NCBI RefSeq assembly: GCF_900108115.1
Contig: NZ_FTPU01000028.1
Span: 1-38,777 of the forward strand
Direction of reading: 5' to 3'
DNA from: Epilithonimonas bovis DSM 19482
Lineage (GTDB): Bacteria; Bacteroidota; Bacteroidia; Flavobacteriales; Weeksellaceae
Length of the DNA: 38,777 nt
In this document: one piece after another, positions 1 to 7,382 of the stretch
Layout: every line of letters starts with the position of its first letter
Numbering within the stretch: the first letter of the stretch is position 1
Made by a program: the position numbers and the translations under genes
Notes under the pieces: generated by a model
The model's database searches: none
Told to the model about the DNA's origin: nothing
What the model saw: only the letters and a program-made list of their open reading frames with translations

Positions 1-661
1 TAGAAAAATGAATAGACTTAAAATTGAATTAATTTAATAATGCACTACGAGTAAATATAATATATTTTTACTACTAAATTCACATAATTGCGTAATGTAG
101 TCGTGTATATTTCCTTTTTTTGATTGATTAAAATAAAATATAAATGTTGGCATTTTTTTACGGTTTTCCGTAAGTAAAATTTCAAAAAAATAATTATGCA
201 GTGTCACATTTATAGATACTGATTTCGTCAAAATAATCGCAATTCAATATGTTTTAAATAATCAATATTTTCTGGCGATATCTGAATTTACTTTTTTTCC
301 TATTTACATCATTTTTAAGTCCAAAATTTTGAGACTTTAGTGATTATTTGTAATTTAGTTGGATCTAAGAATGATGAATTTCTTCGCAACAATTCTTGTT
401 GCCACTTTAAAAATAATTTTAACAAAATCATAAGTGCTGTTGTAAGATAGCTTTAGAAGTAAGAATCTCTGCAGATGAATTTGCGGAAGATAATTGCTCT
501 CGGAAACTGCAACCTTTGAGTAAATGCTTAAAAAATGCTTGGTAAAACTGTGATTTTCAGATTTACGATTAATTTGCATCACCAAGCCAACTGTTGCAGC
601 TAAATGCCTTAATAAATTGTAATTGGTCATGCCGAATATTTTTATTTAAAAGATATCGGTT
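1..661. other. AT-rich stretch without a convincing gene
   Basis: Very AT-rich DNA at the left edge of the window. Two open frames on the minus strand (34-231 and 355-630) show no recognisable motif and no promoter or neighbour that supports them. The stretch lies on the recombinase side of the tRNA-Leu gene and is therefore probably the inner part of an integrated element whose cargo lies further left. Confidence 0.5.
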
Positions 662-823
662 ATGGAAAGGAAACTTGAAATTAAAAATATTAGCATTGAT
701 GAGGTTATCAAAATATTTAAAGAAGAGGAAGGAGTTGAATTAACAATTCAAGAAGCGGAACAAATTGTAGAATTTCTAAAAATGCTCTTAACAATTACTG
801 TAAAGCGTTTTTTAGATGAATAA
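662..823 (+). CDS. small 53-aa protein upstream of the recombinase
   Basis: An ATG-started frame of 53 codons ending in TAA, 18 bases before the recombinase start and on the same strand, so probably the first gene of a two-gene operon. The product is charged, rich in Glu, Lys and Ile, and predicted to be mostly helical (it contains EEAEQIVEFLKMLL in variant form near its end). It has no signal peptide and no DNA-binding motif I can name. From position it could be a recombinase accessory or regulatory protein, as small proteins often precede integrases; that is inference only. The even amphipathic composition and tight spacing favour a real gene. Confidence 0.6.
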   Translation: MERKLEIKNISIDEVIKIFKEEEGVELTIQEAEQIVEFLKMLLTITVKRFLDE

Positions 824-841
824 TATTATAAGATTTTAGAG

Positions 842-2413
842 ATGAAAAAAGCCGATTTATATATTCGTGTGTCAACCGATGAACAGGCAGATAAAGGGTA
901 TTCCCAAAGAGACCAGGAAGAAAGATTGAGACGATACTGTGAAAATAATAGTATCGTAGTTGGACAGATCATTTATGAAGATTATTCAGCCAAAACCTTT
1001 AACAGGCCTGAATGGATCAAGCTTCTGGATACGTTAAAGAAAAAGAGCTCCAAAACCAATTTATTGCTATTCACAAAATGGGACCGTTTTAGCAGAAATG
1101 CCGGTGATGCCTATCAAATGATCAATATCCTTAAAAAGTTTAATGTGGAACCGCAAGCCATTGAGCAGCCATTGGATCTTTCAATTCCCGAGAATAAGAT
1201 GATGCTGGCAATCTATCTTGCTGCACCAGAAGTTGAAAACGACAGACGTGCCTTAAATACCTACTATGGAATGCGTCGTGCCAGAAAAGAAGGAAGATTG
1301 ATGGGAAGGGCGCCCTATGGATATGTCAATAAGATCACGGAGAACGGGAAAAAGTATGTCACTCAGAAAGAACCGGAAGCTTCCAATATGAAATGGGCAT
1401 TCAATGAAATGGCGAAAGGCGTTTATTCTGCCAGCCAGATTATGGATATGATGAATAGGAGGGAAGGGAAAAAAGTAAAAGTCAGTGCTTTTCTTGCCAG
1501 CTTAAGGAATACTGCATATTGCGGAAAAATATATGTAGAACAATACAATGACGAAGATGCTCATTTTGTTCCAAGTATTCATGAACCTTTGATCAGTGAG
1601 GAGTTATTCGAAAAAGTCCAAAATATAATGGATGGCAATGCAAATCTTGCAAGACCTAATGTAAAAGTATTGTCTGATGATAATCTTCCCCTGAGAGGAT
1701 TTTTAGTCTGTCCAGAATGTGGTCATCTAATAACCGGTAGTGCATCTACAGGACACTCTAAGAAATATTATTACTACCATTGTCAGTCGCCATGCGGATA
1801 TCGTTATAAAGCAGAAATTATTAACAATAAATTCTTGGAGTTACTACAAGCATTAGAGATGAAGGAGTCAATTAAAAAATATTTGCGAAAGGTCTTGAAA
1901 CAAAATTTTGAGAAGTTTATTGATAATCCTCAACATCAAAGGAAAAAGATCTTACTTGAAATTGATGGGCTGAATAAAAGGTTAAAGTTCGCAAGAAACA
2001 AACTGTTGGAAGATATCATTGATGATGAGGAATACTTGGAAATTAAGACTGATTGCAAGGACAAAATTGAAAAGTTGGAAAGCAATCTGACCAAAGTAAA
2101 GGATAAAAACAAAATAGATTTTCCGAAACTACTTGACCATGCATTATCGAACGTTGTAGATCTTGCTAAAGCCTTTAGTAGTGGGGATATTACATTAAAA
2201 CGTCAAATAATTAGTTCGATATTTCCAGAAAAATTGGAATTTTTTGAAAATCATTATCGAACTATTCGAGCCAACGTTTTACTGTCTTATATCTATCAGA
2301 TTAATAATGAGTTAGGAGCTAAAAAAAACCGGAAAGAAAGTGAATTATCACCTCTTTCCGGTCTTGTACCCAGGACCGGGATCGAACCGGTACTCCTAAG
2401 AACTGGTGTTTGA
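842..2413 (+). CDS. large serine recombinase (site-specific integrase)
   Basis: A 523-aa serine recombinase that would cut and rejoin DNA through a 5'-phosphoserine link to integrate or excise an element. The resolvase domain (about residues 3-150) has the nucleophile Ser11 in YIRVSTDEQ and the Arg-bearing WDRFSRN at 80-86. A recombinase domain follows (about 155-270, starting GRAPYGY), then a zinc ribbon (Cys290, Cys293, Cys314, Cys318), then a coiled-coil-rich region (about 330-425), the standard order of the large serine family. The last 17 or so residues (LVPRTGIEPV and onward) are antisense translation of the tRNA-Leu gene, and the stop codon lies in its anticodon arm; the residues just before are antisense to the tRNA terminator. 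The biological C-terminus may therefore differ before integration or in the excised form. Identification is secure; the element it moves is not in view. Confidence 0.93.
   Translation: MKKADLYIRVSTDEQADKGYSQRDQEERLRRYCENNSIVVGQIIYEDYSAKTFNRPEWIKLLDTLKKKSSKTNLLLFTKWDRFSRNAGDAYQMINILKKFNVEPQAIEQPLDLSIPENKMMLAIYLAAPEVENDRRALNTYYGMRRARKEGRLMGRAPYGYVNKITENGKKYVTQKEPEASNMKWAFNEMAKGVYSASQIMDMMNRREGKKVKVSAFLASLRNTAYCGKIYVEQYNDEDAHFVPSIHEPLISEELFEKVQNIMDGNANLARPNVKVLSDDNLPLRGFLVCPECGHLITGSASTGHSKKYYYYHCQSPCGYRYKAEIINNKFLELLQALEMKESIKKYLRKVLKQNFEKFIDNPQHQRKKILLEIDGLNKRLKFARNKLLEDIIDDEEYLEIKTDCKDKIEKLESNLTKVKDKNKIDFPKLLDHALSNVVDLAKAFSSGDITLKRQIISSIFPEKLEFFENHYRTIRANVLLSYIYQINNELGAKKNRKESELSPLSGLVPRTGIEPVLLRTGV
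2319..2365 (-). terminator. terminator of tRNA-Leu, inside the recombinase 3' end
   Basis: On the minus strand ACCGGAAAGA pairs with TCTTTCCGGT across a 14-base loop and is followed by a run of eight T, a standard intrinsic terminator directly downstream of the tRNA. On the plus strand it is read as recombinase codons. Confidence 0.85.
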
Positions 2414-2446
2414 GACCAGCGCGTCTACCAATTCCGCCACCTGGGC
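2367..2446 (-). tRNA. tRNA-Leu (anticodon CAA)
   Basis: Cloverleaf read by eye on the minus strand: acceptor stem GCCCAGG with CCTGGGT (a G-U closing pair), D-arm with GCG/CGC and the GGTAGA loop, anticodon stem CTGGT/ACCAG around loop CTCAAAC (anticodon CAA), an 11-base extra arm, and T-arm ACCGG-TTCGATC-CCGGT, with discriminator A. CCA is not encoded. The extra arm is short for a class II tRNA, but the other identity elements fit Leu. The gene has its own promoter and terminator. The recombinase frame overlaps its 3' half in antisense, suggesting this is the element's attachment site. Confidence 0.95.
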
Positions 2447-2464
2447 ATGCTTTAATTGGGTGTG

Positions 2465-2493
2465 CAAATATAGTCCAAAAATTAATTATTCAA
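2465..2493 (-). promoter_or_regulatory. promoter of tRNA-Leu
   Basis: On the minus strand a -33 TTG (2491-2493), an 18-base spacer and a -7 TATATTTG (2465-2472) match the flavobacterial housekeeping consensus TTG-N(17-23)-TAnnTTTG exactly, about 20 bases before the tRNA 5' end. Confidence 0.75.
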
Positions 2494-2520
2494 AAGTTTT
2501 TTTTAGTTTTTTTTCTAAAT

Positions 2521-3288
2521 TTAAAATTCTATTTCCAGTCCATCATAGGCAAGGTGTACATTTTCAGGAAGTTCCTGCTCAACTTCATTATGGAAGCCTA
2601 GATGATGGCTGATGTGTATAAGGAAAGTTTTTTTAGGCTTTAATTCTTTTACGAGTTCTAGGACCTGCGGAAGAATAAAATGCGAATGGTGGGGTTCAGT
2701 TTTCCTGAGGCAATTGATAATAAAAAAATCAAGGTTTTTCAGTTTTTGTTTCTCGGTATCATCAATATGGCTGGCATCAGTAATATATGCAAGGTTTTTC
2801 ATTTTGAATCCAAGAATATGAATTTCAGAGTGGATGATATCTATAGGCTGGATCTCCAGGTCGTCAAAAAGCGTAAACCTGCCATTAACTTCTACAAGAT
2901 CAAAACTTGGCGCGCCGGGATATTTGTGCTCTGCAAAAGCATATGGGAAGCGGTTTCTGACTTCTTTGGCTACCCGCGCATTGCAATAGACTGGCATCGA
3001 TGCATTATTTTTAAAAATAAGAGGCCGCAGGTCATCCATACCAATAATATGGTCGTTATGCTCGTGGGTAATCAGCACGGCGTCTATCTGCTCCTCATGA
3101 TTATTCAGCATTTGCTGGCGAAAATCAGGGCCGCAGTCAATCAGGATTTTTTTCCCTTTGTCGGATGTTATCAGTGCAGATGTGCGTAAACGTTTATCTT
3201 TTTGATCTTTGGAAAGACATACCGGGTGGTGGCTACCAATGACGGGGATGCCCTGAGATGTCCCGGTTCCTAAAAATTTTAAAAGCAT
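2521..3288 (-). CDS. PhnP-like MBL-fold metallo-hydrolase
   Basis: A 255-aa cytoplasmic metallo-beta-lactamase-fold hydrolase. It opens with the FLGTGTSQG strand-loop typical of the PhnP/RNase Z branch, and carries the metal motif THEHNDH (His75, His77, Asp79, His80), a later ITDASH with the bridging Asp, and HISHH near the C-terminus. Family members are phosphodiesterases acting on cyclic phosphates or related small phosphoesters; the substrate here cannot be told from sequence. There is no phn operon nearby, so a role in phosphonate use is not supported. It is transcribed divergently from the 475-aa gene across a 51-base gap. Fold and class are certain; the exact reaction is open. Confidence 0.85.
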   Translation of the reverse strand: MLLKFLGTGTSQGIPVIGSHHPVCLSKDQKDKRLRTSALITSDKGKKILIDCGPDFRQQMLNNHEEQIDAVLITHEHNDHIIGMDDLRPLIFKNNASMPVYCNARVAKEVRNRFPYAFAEHKYPGAPSFDLVEVNGRFTLFDDLEIQPIDIIHSEIHILGFKMKNLAYITDASHIDDTEKQKLKNLDFFIINCLRKTEPHHSHFILPQVLELVKELKPKKTFLIHISHHLGFHNEVEQELPENVHLAYDGLEIEF

Positions 3289-3339
3289 TTTTCTATTTGG
3301 GCTGTTTTTGGTAAATTTACAAAATAAATCTAATTCTTC

Positions 3340-4767
3340 GTGATCAAGCCAAAACTTACCCCTAAGCAGAAAGCATTAACCATTAATTTAGATTCATCCA
3401 TCTACGGAACTTTTGCCGAGATAGGAGCGGGTCAAGAAACTGTAAGGCATTTTTTTCGGGCTGGTGGTGCTTCTCAAACCATTGCAAAAGCCATGTCTGC
3501 TTATGATAAAGATTTTTCTGATGCCATCTACGGCAAAGAGGTCAAAAATAGGTATGTAACACAAAACCGCCTCCGAAAAATGTTGCGCTATGAGGTAGCA
3601 CTGATAGAGGAGCGTATCCCCAGAGAGAAAAATCCGGGTAAAAAATTCTTTTCTTATGCCAATACGGTAACCACCATCAATTTTGATAAAACGTCAAAAG
3701 GCCACGGCTGGGTAGGGATCAGGTATCAGAATCATGAAGATGAAGAGTTTAACGAAATTGTCATTCATGTCAAATTCAAAGAGACCAATGCTACCTTGCA
3801 ACAGGAAACCCTCGGTAGTTTGGGCGTTAATCTGATCTATGGTGCATTTTTTTATATTGATAATCCAAGGGTGCTGATAGAGTCTTTGTATGACGATATT
3901 TCGGTTGACCGCCTTGAGATTGATATGATTGACTTCAGCGGGCCGGCTTTCCAATATGTGGATAACCGCCTGATGAGTTTGCAGCTGGTAAAATTAGGAA
4001 TGACCGATGCTGTGATTTTCAATTCTCAGGGAAACAATATGCTGCCTGCAGATATTCTTTATAAGAAAAATATTTTTGCGGTGCGGGGCAGTTTCCGTCC
4101 GGTTACCCGCGTTAATATCGATATGTTCGAGCAAGGACTCGAGATGTTTAATAAGGATAATGCCTGCGATCATGAGAATACACAGATTTTGTTTGAAATT
4201 ACCATTTCTAACCTGAGAGCTGCCGGAGATATAGACGAAAGAGATTTTCTTGACAGAGTCGATATTTTGGGGACTTTGGGTTATACAGTAATGATCTCCA
4301 ATTTCTCAGAATATTACAGGATGGTAGATTATTTCTCTACATTTACCAATCAGCATATTGGTGTTGCAATGGGCGTTAATAATCTTTTGGATGTTTTTGA
4401 TGAAGAATATTATAAAAACCTTCCTGGTGGCATTTTGGAAGCATTTGGTAAGTTTTTCAAAAAAGATATGCGCGTATATCTATATCCTTATAAAGATCCT
4501 AAAACTGGCGATTTACTGACTTCGGAAAATCTAAAAGTTCACGATAATCTGAAAGAATTATACAAGTATTTCAAACTCAATAAGAGAATTGTAGACATTC
4601 ATAATTACAATCCGAAATTCTTGGAAATCTATTCCAGAGAGATTCTTAAAAAAATCGTTACGCACGAATTGGGTTGGGAAGAAGAATTGCCGAAAAGTGT
4701 GGCAGAAATGATAAAAGAACGCGGAATGTTCGGTTACAAAGAATTAACTTTTGAAGGATTAAATTAA
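3340..4767 (+). CDS. conserved Bacteroidota protein of unproven function
   Basis: A 475-aa soluble protein starting with GTG; no ATG in frame lies near enough upstream to be preferred. I recognise it as a long, well-conserved Bacteroidota family that public annotation has variously called nicotinate-nucleotide adenylyltransferase or TonB-dependent receptor. The sequence supports neither well: there is no signal peptide, no beta-barrel pattern and no obvious nucleotidyltransferase HxGH motif. Conserved-looking blocks include YGTFAEIGAGQE (about 22-33), FFRAGGASQT, NLIYGAF and LRGSF-like VRGSFRPVT. The GAF-domain methionine sulfoxide reductase follows after five bases, so the two are co-transcribed and may act together in redox or cofactor upkeep; that is inference from linkage only. 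Confidence 0.85.
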   Translation: MIKPKLTPKQKALTINLDSSIYGTFAEIGAGQETVRHFFRAGGASQTIAKAMSAYDKDFSDAIYGKEVKNRYVTQNRLRKMLRYEVALIEERIPREKNPGKKFFSYANTVTTINFDKTSKGHGWVGIRYQNHEDEEFNEIVIHVKFKETNATLQQETLGSLGVNLIYGAFFYIDNPRVLIESLYDDISVDRLEIDMIDFSGPAFQYVDNRLMSLQLVKLGMTDAVIFNSQGNNMLPADILYKKNIFAVRGSFRPVTRVNIDMFEQGLEMFNKDNACDHENTQILFEITISNLRAAGDIDERDFLDRVDILGTLGYTVMISNFSEYYRMVDYFSTFTNQHIGVAMGVNNLLDVFDEEYYKNLPGGILEAFGKFFKKDMRVYLYPYKDPKTGDLLTSENLKVHDNLKELYKYFKLNKRIVDIHNYNPKFLEIYSREILKKIVTHELGWEEELPKSVAEMIKERGMFGYKELTFEGLN

Positions 4768-4772
4768 TACCA

Positions 4773-5219
4773 ATGGTAGAACTTAAAAAAAGACTTTCAA
4801 TCATCTTGGAAAGTCCACAAGATACAAACGTAAAACTTCTGAAAATCTGTCAGCTTTTGGATAAAGAAATTGATTATTACAACTGGACAGGTTTCTATTT
4901 CAAAAACGGCGACAAAGACGAGTTAGCTCTTGGACCTTATGTGGGCGCAGTTACAGACCACGTGATTATTCCTTTTGGAAAAGGCATTTGCGGGCAGGTG
5001 GCCGTTTCTGGAGAGACTTTCGTGGTTCCAGATGTTCATTCTCAGGATAATTATTTGTCTTGCTCCATTGATACAAAAGCAGAAATTGTAGTTCCAATCT
5101 TCAAAAACGGAGAAAATATTGGACAAATCGATATCGATTCTCATACCATTGACCCATTCACAAAAGAAGATGAAGAAATGCTGAAATGGCTTTGTGACGA
5201 GGTTGCAAAGATTTTGTAA
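4773..5219 (+). CDS. GAF-domain protein, likely free methionine-R-sulfoxide reductase
   Basis: A 148-aa single GAF domain of the fRMsr type (E. coli YebR/MsrC), which reduces free methionine-R-sulfoxide with thioredoxin. Family landmarks are present: NWTGFYF (37-43), LGPYVG (53-58), GKGICGQV (69-76), VPDVH (85-89) and EIVVPI (104-109). Cys73 and Cys97 correspond to the resolving and catalytic cysteines Cys94 and Cys118 of YebR. The third cysteine, Cys84 of YebR, is absent here: the matching segment reads DHVIIP. The gene begins five bases after the 475-aa gene and is presumably translated from the same message. Function is well supported; activity has not been shown for this protein. Confidence 0.85.
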   Translation: MVELKKRLSIILESPQDTNVKLLKICQLLDKEIDYYNWTGFYFKNGDKDELALGPYVGAVTDHVIIPFGKGICGQVAVSGETFVVPDVHSQDNYLSCSIDTKAEIVVPIFKNGENIGQIDIDSHTIDPFTKEDEEMLKWLCDEVAKIL

Positions 5220-5243
5220 TATTAATTTTGATTATCAACAATT

Positions 5244-5912
5244 TTGAGAAAAGTATCAAAATTTGAGAATGTTGAATATTGCGAATCTAACAAAGCACTA
5301 TATCTTGTCTTATCTTGCATTTTGATTTTTGGGATACTTTTTTTGATTTTAATTAAAGTCCTCAATCCTATTTTTGTTTTCTCAATTTCATTTTTATCTG
5401 CATTTATTTTTTATAAATCGTTGAAGCATAGATTTGTTTCTATTTCAGATTTTCGAATTGATGATGAAAAGATTGATTTCGGAAATAGGATTGTAAAGTT
5501 TGAAGATATTTTACATTACAGAACTGAATTTATAAATGGTGCAGTTCTAAATATTAAACTTAAATCAGGAAAAAGAATCAACTTATCTTCAAATAATTAT
5601 ATCTGTAAAACTTCAATATTTGAAAATTTTTGTAAGTCGTTAGAAAGAAGAATTGATTCTTTAGAGGGTTTAAATATTGAAAGAAAAAAATCTGCTTATG
5701 AATCTAAAGTGTATTTCTATTTTACTGTTGTTTTTACAATAATTGCAATCAGTGCTATTTTATTTTCAATATTCTCTGCGAAAAAAATGAAATTTCAAAC
5801 ATTAGGGTTGATTTTACTAGGCTTATCAACAATGTGGACAGGGATTTTGAATAGGAAAAGCATTAATTCAAAAAAGAATACTCATCATAAATCTTCTGAT
5901 AATACCCGATAA
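5244..5912 (+). CDS. membrane protein with possible PH-like domain
   Basis: A 222-aa protein of unknown function with a TTG start, chosen because no ATG is available before the first membrane segment. Two hydrophobic helices lie at about 20-60, a soluble beta-rich block at about 72-135 (DFRIDDEKIDFG, FEDILHYRTE and so on, resembling bacterial PH-like domains), and two more hydrophobic stretches at about 150-200, followed by a short Lys/Ser/Asn tail. It is lower in GC than its neighbours. Its 3' end overlaps the 3' end of the convergent BtuF-like gene by 28 bases. It could be the last gene of the preceding operon, 24 bases downstream. Confidence 0.65.
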   Translation: MRKVSKFENVEYCESNKALYLVLSCILIFGILFLILIKVLNPIFVFSISFLSAFIFYKSLKHRFVSISDFRIDDEKIDFGNRIVKFEDILHYRTEFINGAVLNIKLKSGKRINLSSNNYICKTSIFENFCKSLERRIDSLEGLNIERKKSAYESKVYFYFTVVFTIIAISAILFSIFSAKKMKFQTLGLILLGLSTMWTGILNRKSINSKKNTHHKSSDNTR

Positions 5913-6607
5913 TATTCCCCACACTTCGCCAAATGTGTCCCGTACCAGGAAAAAGCTTCGCCGTCAACAATCTTAATTTTTTGATTCTTACAAACTTCTT
6001 GGATTTCCTCAATATGTTTTTCTTTGAAAGGAAATGGCTCTGACGAAAGGAAAATCAAATCTGCTTCTTTCAAATCTTCCAACTGGATTTCCGGATATCG
6101 TTTCTCATTTTTAAATAGATTTTCAAATCCCAGTTCTTCCAAAATTCTTGATATAAAAGTATCGCCACCAACTGTCATATAAGGGTTTTTCCAGATTAGA
6201 TAGGCTACTTTCAATCTCTTTTCAGCTTTCGGGAAATCAAATGCTTCATAGGTTTTAAGATTAAAAAGTTGGGCTCTGTCTTCTTTCCCCAATAGGTTTC
6301 CGAGTTGTTTGATGAGGTAATAGTTATCTTCCAGCGTTTCTATATTGGTTAGCAGAACTTTATAATCTATCATCAGTTCTTCTACCTGTTCTTTTATGTT
6401 TTCCTCTTTGTTGGCGATGATGAGGTCGGGTTTCAGAGATTTTATTTTTTCGATATTGAGGTTTTTTGTTCCGCCGATAATTTCAACATTATCAACCAAC
6501 TCTTTTGGATGGATGCAGAATTTTGTTCGGCCGACAATTTCATCAGTCGTCAAACCAAGGTCGAACAAGGTTTCTGTAATGGATGGTACTAATGAAATAA
6601 CTCTCAT
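5885..6607 (-). CDS. BtuF-like helical-backbone metal receptor protein, cytoplasmic
   Basis: A 240-aa protein of the periplasmic-binding-protein superfamily used for cobalamin and ferri-siderophores (two lobes joined by a helix). It starts RVISLVPSITETLFDLGL, the usual N-terminal strand and loop of BtuF-type domains, and has the central KPDLIIA. I chose the ATG at 6607 because the longer frame, starting at 6637, would be read through a hairpin. There is no signal peptide or lipobox, so it would stay in the cytoplasm, unlike true BtuF. No permease, ATPase or TonB receptor lies beside it. Such orphan versions are frequent in Bacteroidota; the ligand is unknown. Confidence 0.8.
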   Translation of the reverse strand: MRVISLVPSITETLFDLGLTTDEIVGRTKFCIHPKELVDNVEIIGGTKNLNIEKIKSLKPDLIIANKEENIKEQVEELMIDYKVLLTNIETLEDNYYLIKQLGNLLGKEDRAQLFNLKTYEAFDFPKAEKRLKVAYLIWKNPYMTVGGDTFISRILEELGFENLFKNEKRYPEIQLEDLKEADLIFLSSEPFPFKEKHIEEIQEVCKNQKIKIVDGEAFSWYGTHLAKCGEYYRVLSEDL

Positions 6608-6610
6608 AAA

Positions 6611-6652
6611 TAAAAAAACTCTCTCAAAAATAAACATTTCTGAGAGAGTTTC
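6611..6652 (-). terminator. terminator of the DUF5606 gene, with a possible promoter in its loop
   Basis: An 11-bp perfect stem (6616-6626 with 6641-6651, AAACTCTCTCA) followed on the minus strand by a T-run ending five bases before the BtuF-like ATG. The loop holds TATTTTTG (6625-6632, minus strand), a perfect -7 element, so the hairpin may both end the upstream transcript and start the next. Confidence 0.75.
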
Positions 6653-6723
6653 TGTTATGTAAAGTTAATAATGAGGAATGAATTGTTGACTGTTCAAATC
6701 ATCAGACATTCATTAGCATCTAA

Positions 6724-7296
6724 TTAATCTTCTTTTTTTGCTGTTTTCTTAGCCGCAGTTTTTTTAGCCGGTTTTTCTTCCTTAGCATCGTCAGCCTTTT
6801 TAGTTGCGGTTTTTTTTGCAGCTGGTTTTTTTTCTGCTTTGTCAGTTTTTTCTTCAACCACTTTAGCTTCTTCCACGGTTGCTTCAGCCGGTGCTTCTGG
6901 TTTTACAAAACTATCAGGTGTAATATAACCTGCTTTTTGCAACAGGTTGTACCATTGCGCCAGTTTTTTGATGTCAGATTCATAAACTCTTTCTACATCA
7001 TAATTAGGAAGAGATTCTGCCATAAAAGCTCTCAACTCTTCACTGCTGGATTTGTGGCTGATGGTAGGTTTATAATCATGTTTTTTTGCAATATTCTCAA
7101 AAACTTCGAACAAAGGTACTTCTTTGTCAAAAGTGAACATTGCGATATTATCAAGAAGGCTTACCTGACTGGAGTTGGAGATACTTGCCTTTTTCTTAGT
7201 GGTGATGTCTTCTACAATAAATCCGTTTTTAAGCTGAGAAACCAATTTGAAAAGTCCTGGTTTTCCGGATATTGAAATGATTTTTTCTAACTGCAT
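6724..7296 (-). CDS. DUF5606 domain protein with Lys/Ala-rich tail
   Basis: A 190-aa protein whose first 130 or so residues match the Bacteroidota DUF5606 family as I remember it (start QLEKIISISGKPGLFKLV, then AQWYNLL). The domain looks like a small SH3-like beta domain plus helices, with no signal peptide. From about residue 135 the chain becomes a low-complexity Glu/Lys/Ala/Pro region ending in repeated KKTAAKK units like the tails of histone H1 or bacterial nucleoid proteins, suggesting contact with nucleic acid. It lies 86 bases downstream of def on the same strand but has its own perfect -7 element. The cellular role is unknown. Confidence 0.85.
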   Translation of the reverse strand: MQLEKIISISGKPGLFKLVSQLKNGFIVEDITTKKKASISNSSQVSLLDNIAMFTFDKEVPLFEVFENIAKKHDYKPTISHKSSSEELRAFMAESLPNYDVERVYESDIKKLAQWYNLLQKAGYITPDSFVKPEAPAEATVEEAKVVEEKTDKAEKKPAAKKTATKKADDAKEEKPAKKTAAKKTAKKED

Positions 7297-7338
7297 TTTA
7301 TAATATTTTCTTTAATAGATTTTCTAATTATTGGAGGT

Positions 7339-7346
7339 CAAAAATA
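7339..7346 (-). promoter_or_regulatory. candidate -7 element of the DUF5606 gene
   Basis: Minus-strand TATTTTTG matches TAnnTTTG and lies about 43 bases before the start codon. No TTG is found at the right distance upstream, so the call rests on the -7 box alone. Confidence 0.45.
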
Positions 7347-7382
7347 TAATTTTTGCTTCAGATTTTTACAGTTTACAACAGA

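Noticed and set aside
34-231. 65-aa minus-strand open frame
   Set aside because: Very AT-rich, Phe/Tyr-rich product without a motif; likely chance.
355-630. 91-aa minus-strand open frame in the AT-rich left end
   Set aside because: No recognisable motif, odd composition for a soluble protein, and no promoter or neighbour to support it. It could be a remnant, but I cannot show that.
2680-3189. 169-aa plus-strand open frame
   Set aside because: It lies wholly antisense within the MBL-fold hydrolase gene, which has clear motifs.
6608-6637. ten-codon N-terminal extension of the BtuF-like protein
   Set aside because: It would be encoded by the terminator hairpin and its T-run; the fold starts at the ATG ending at 6607.
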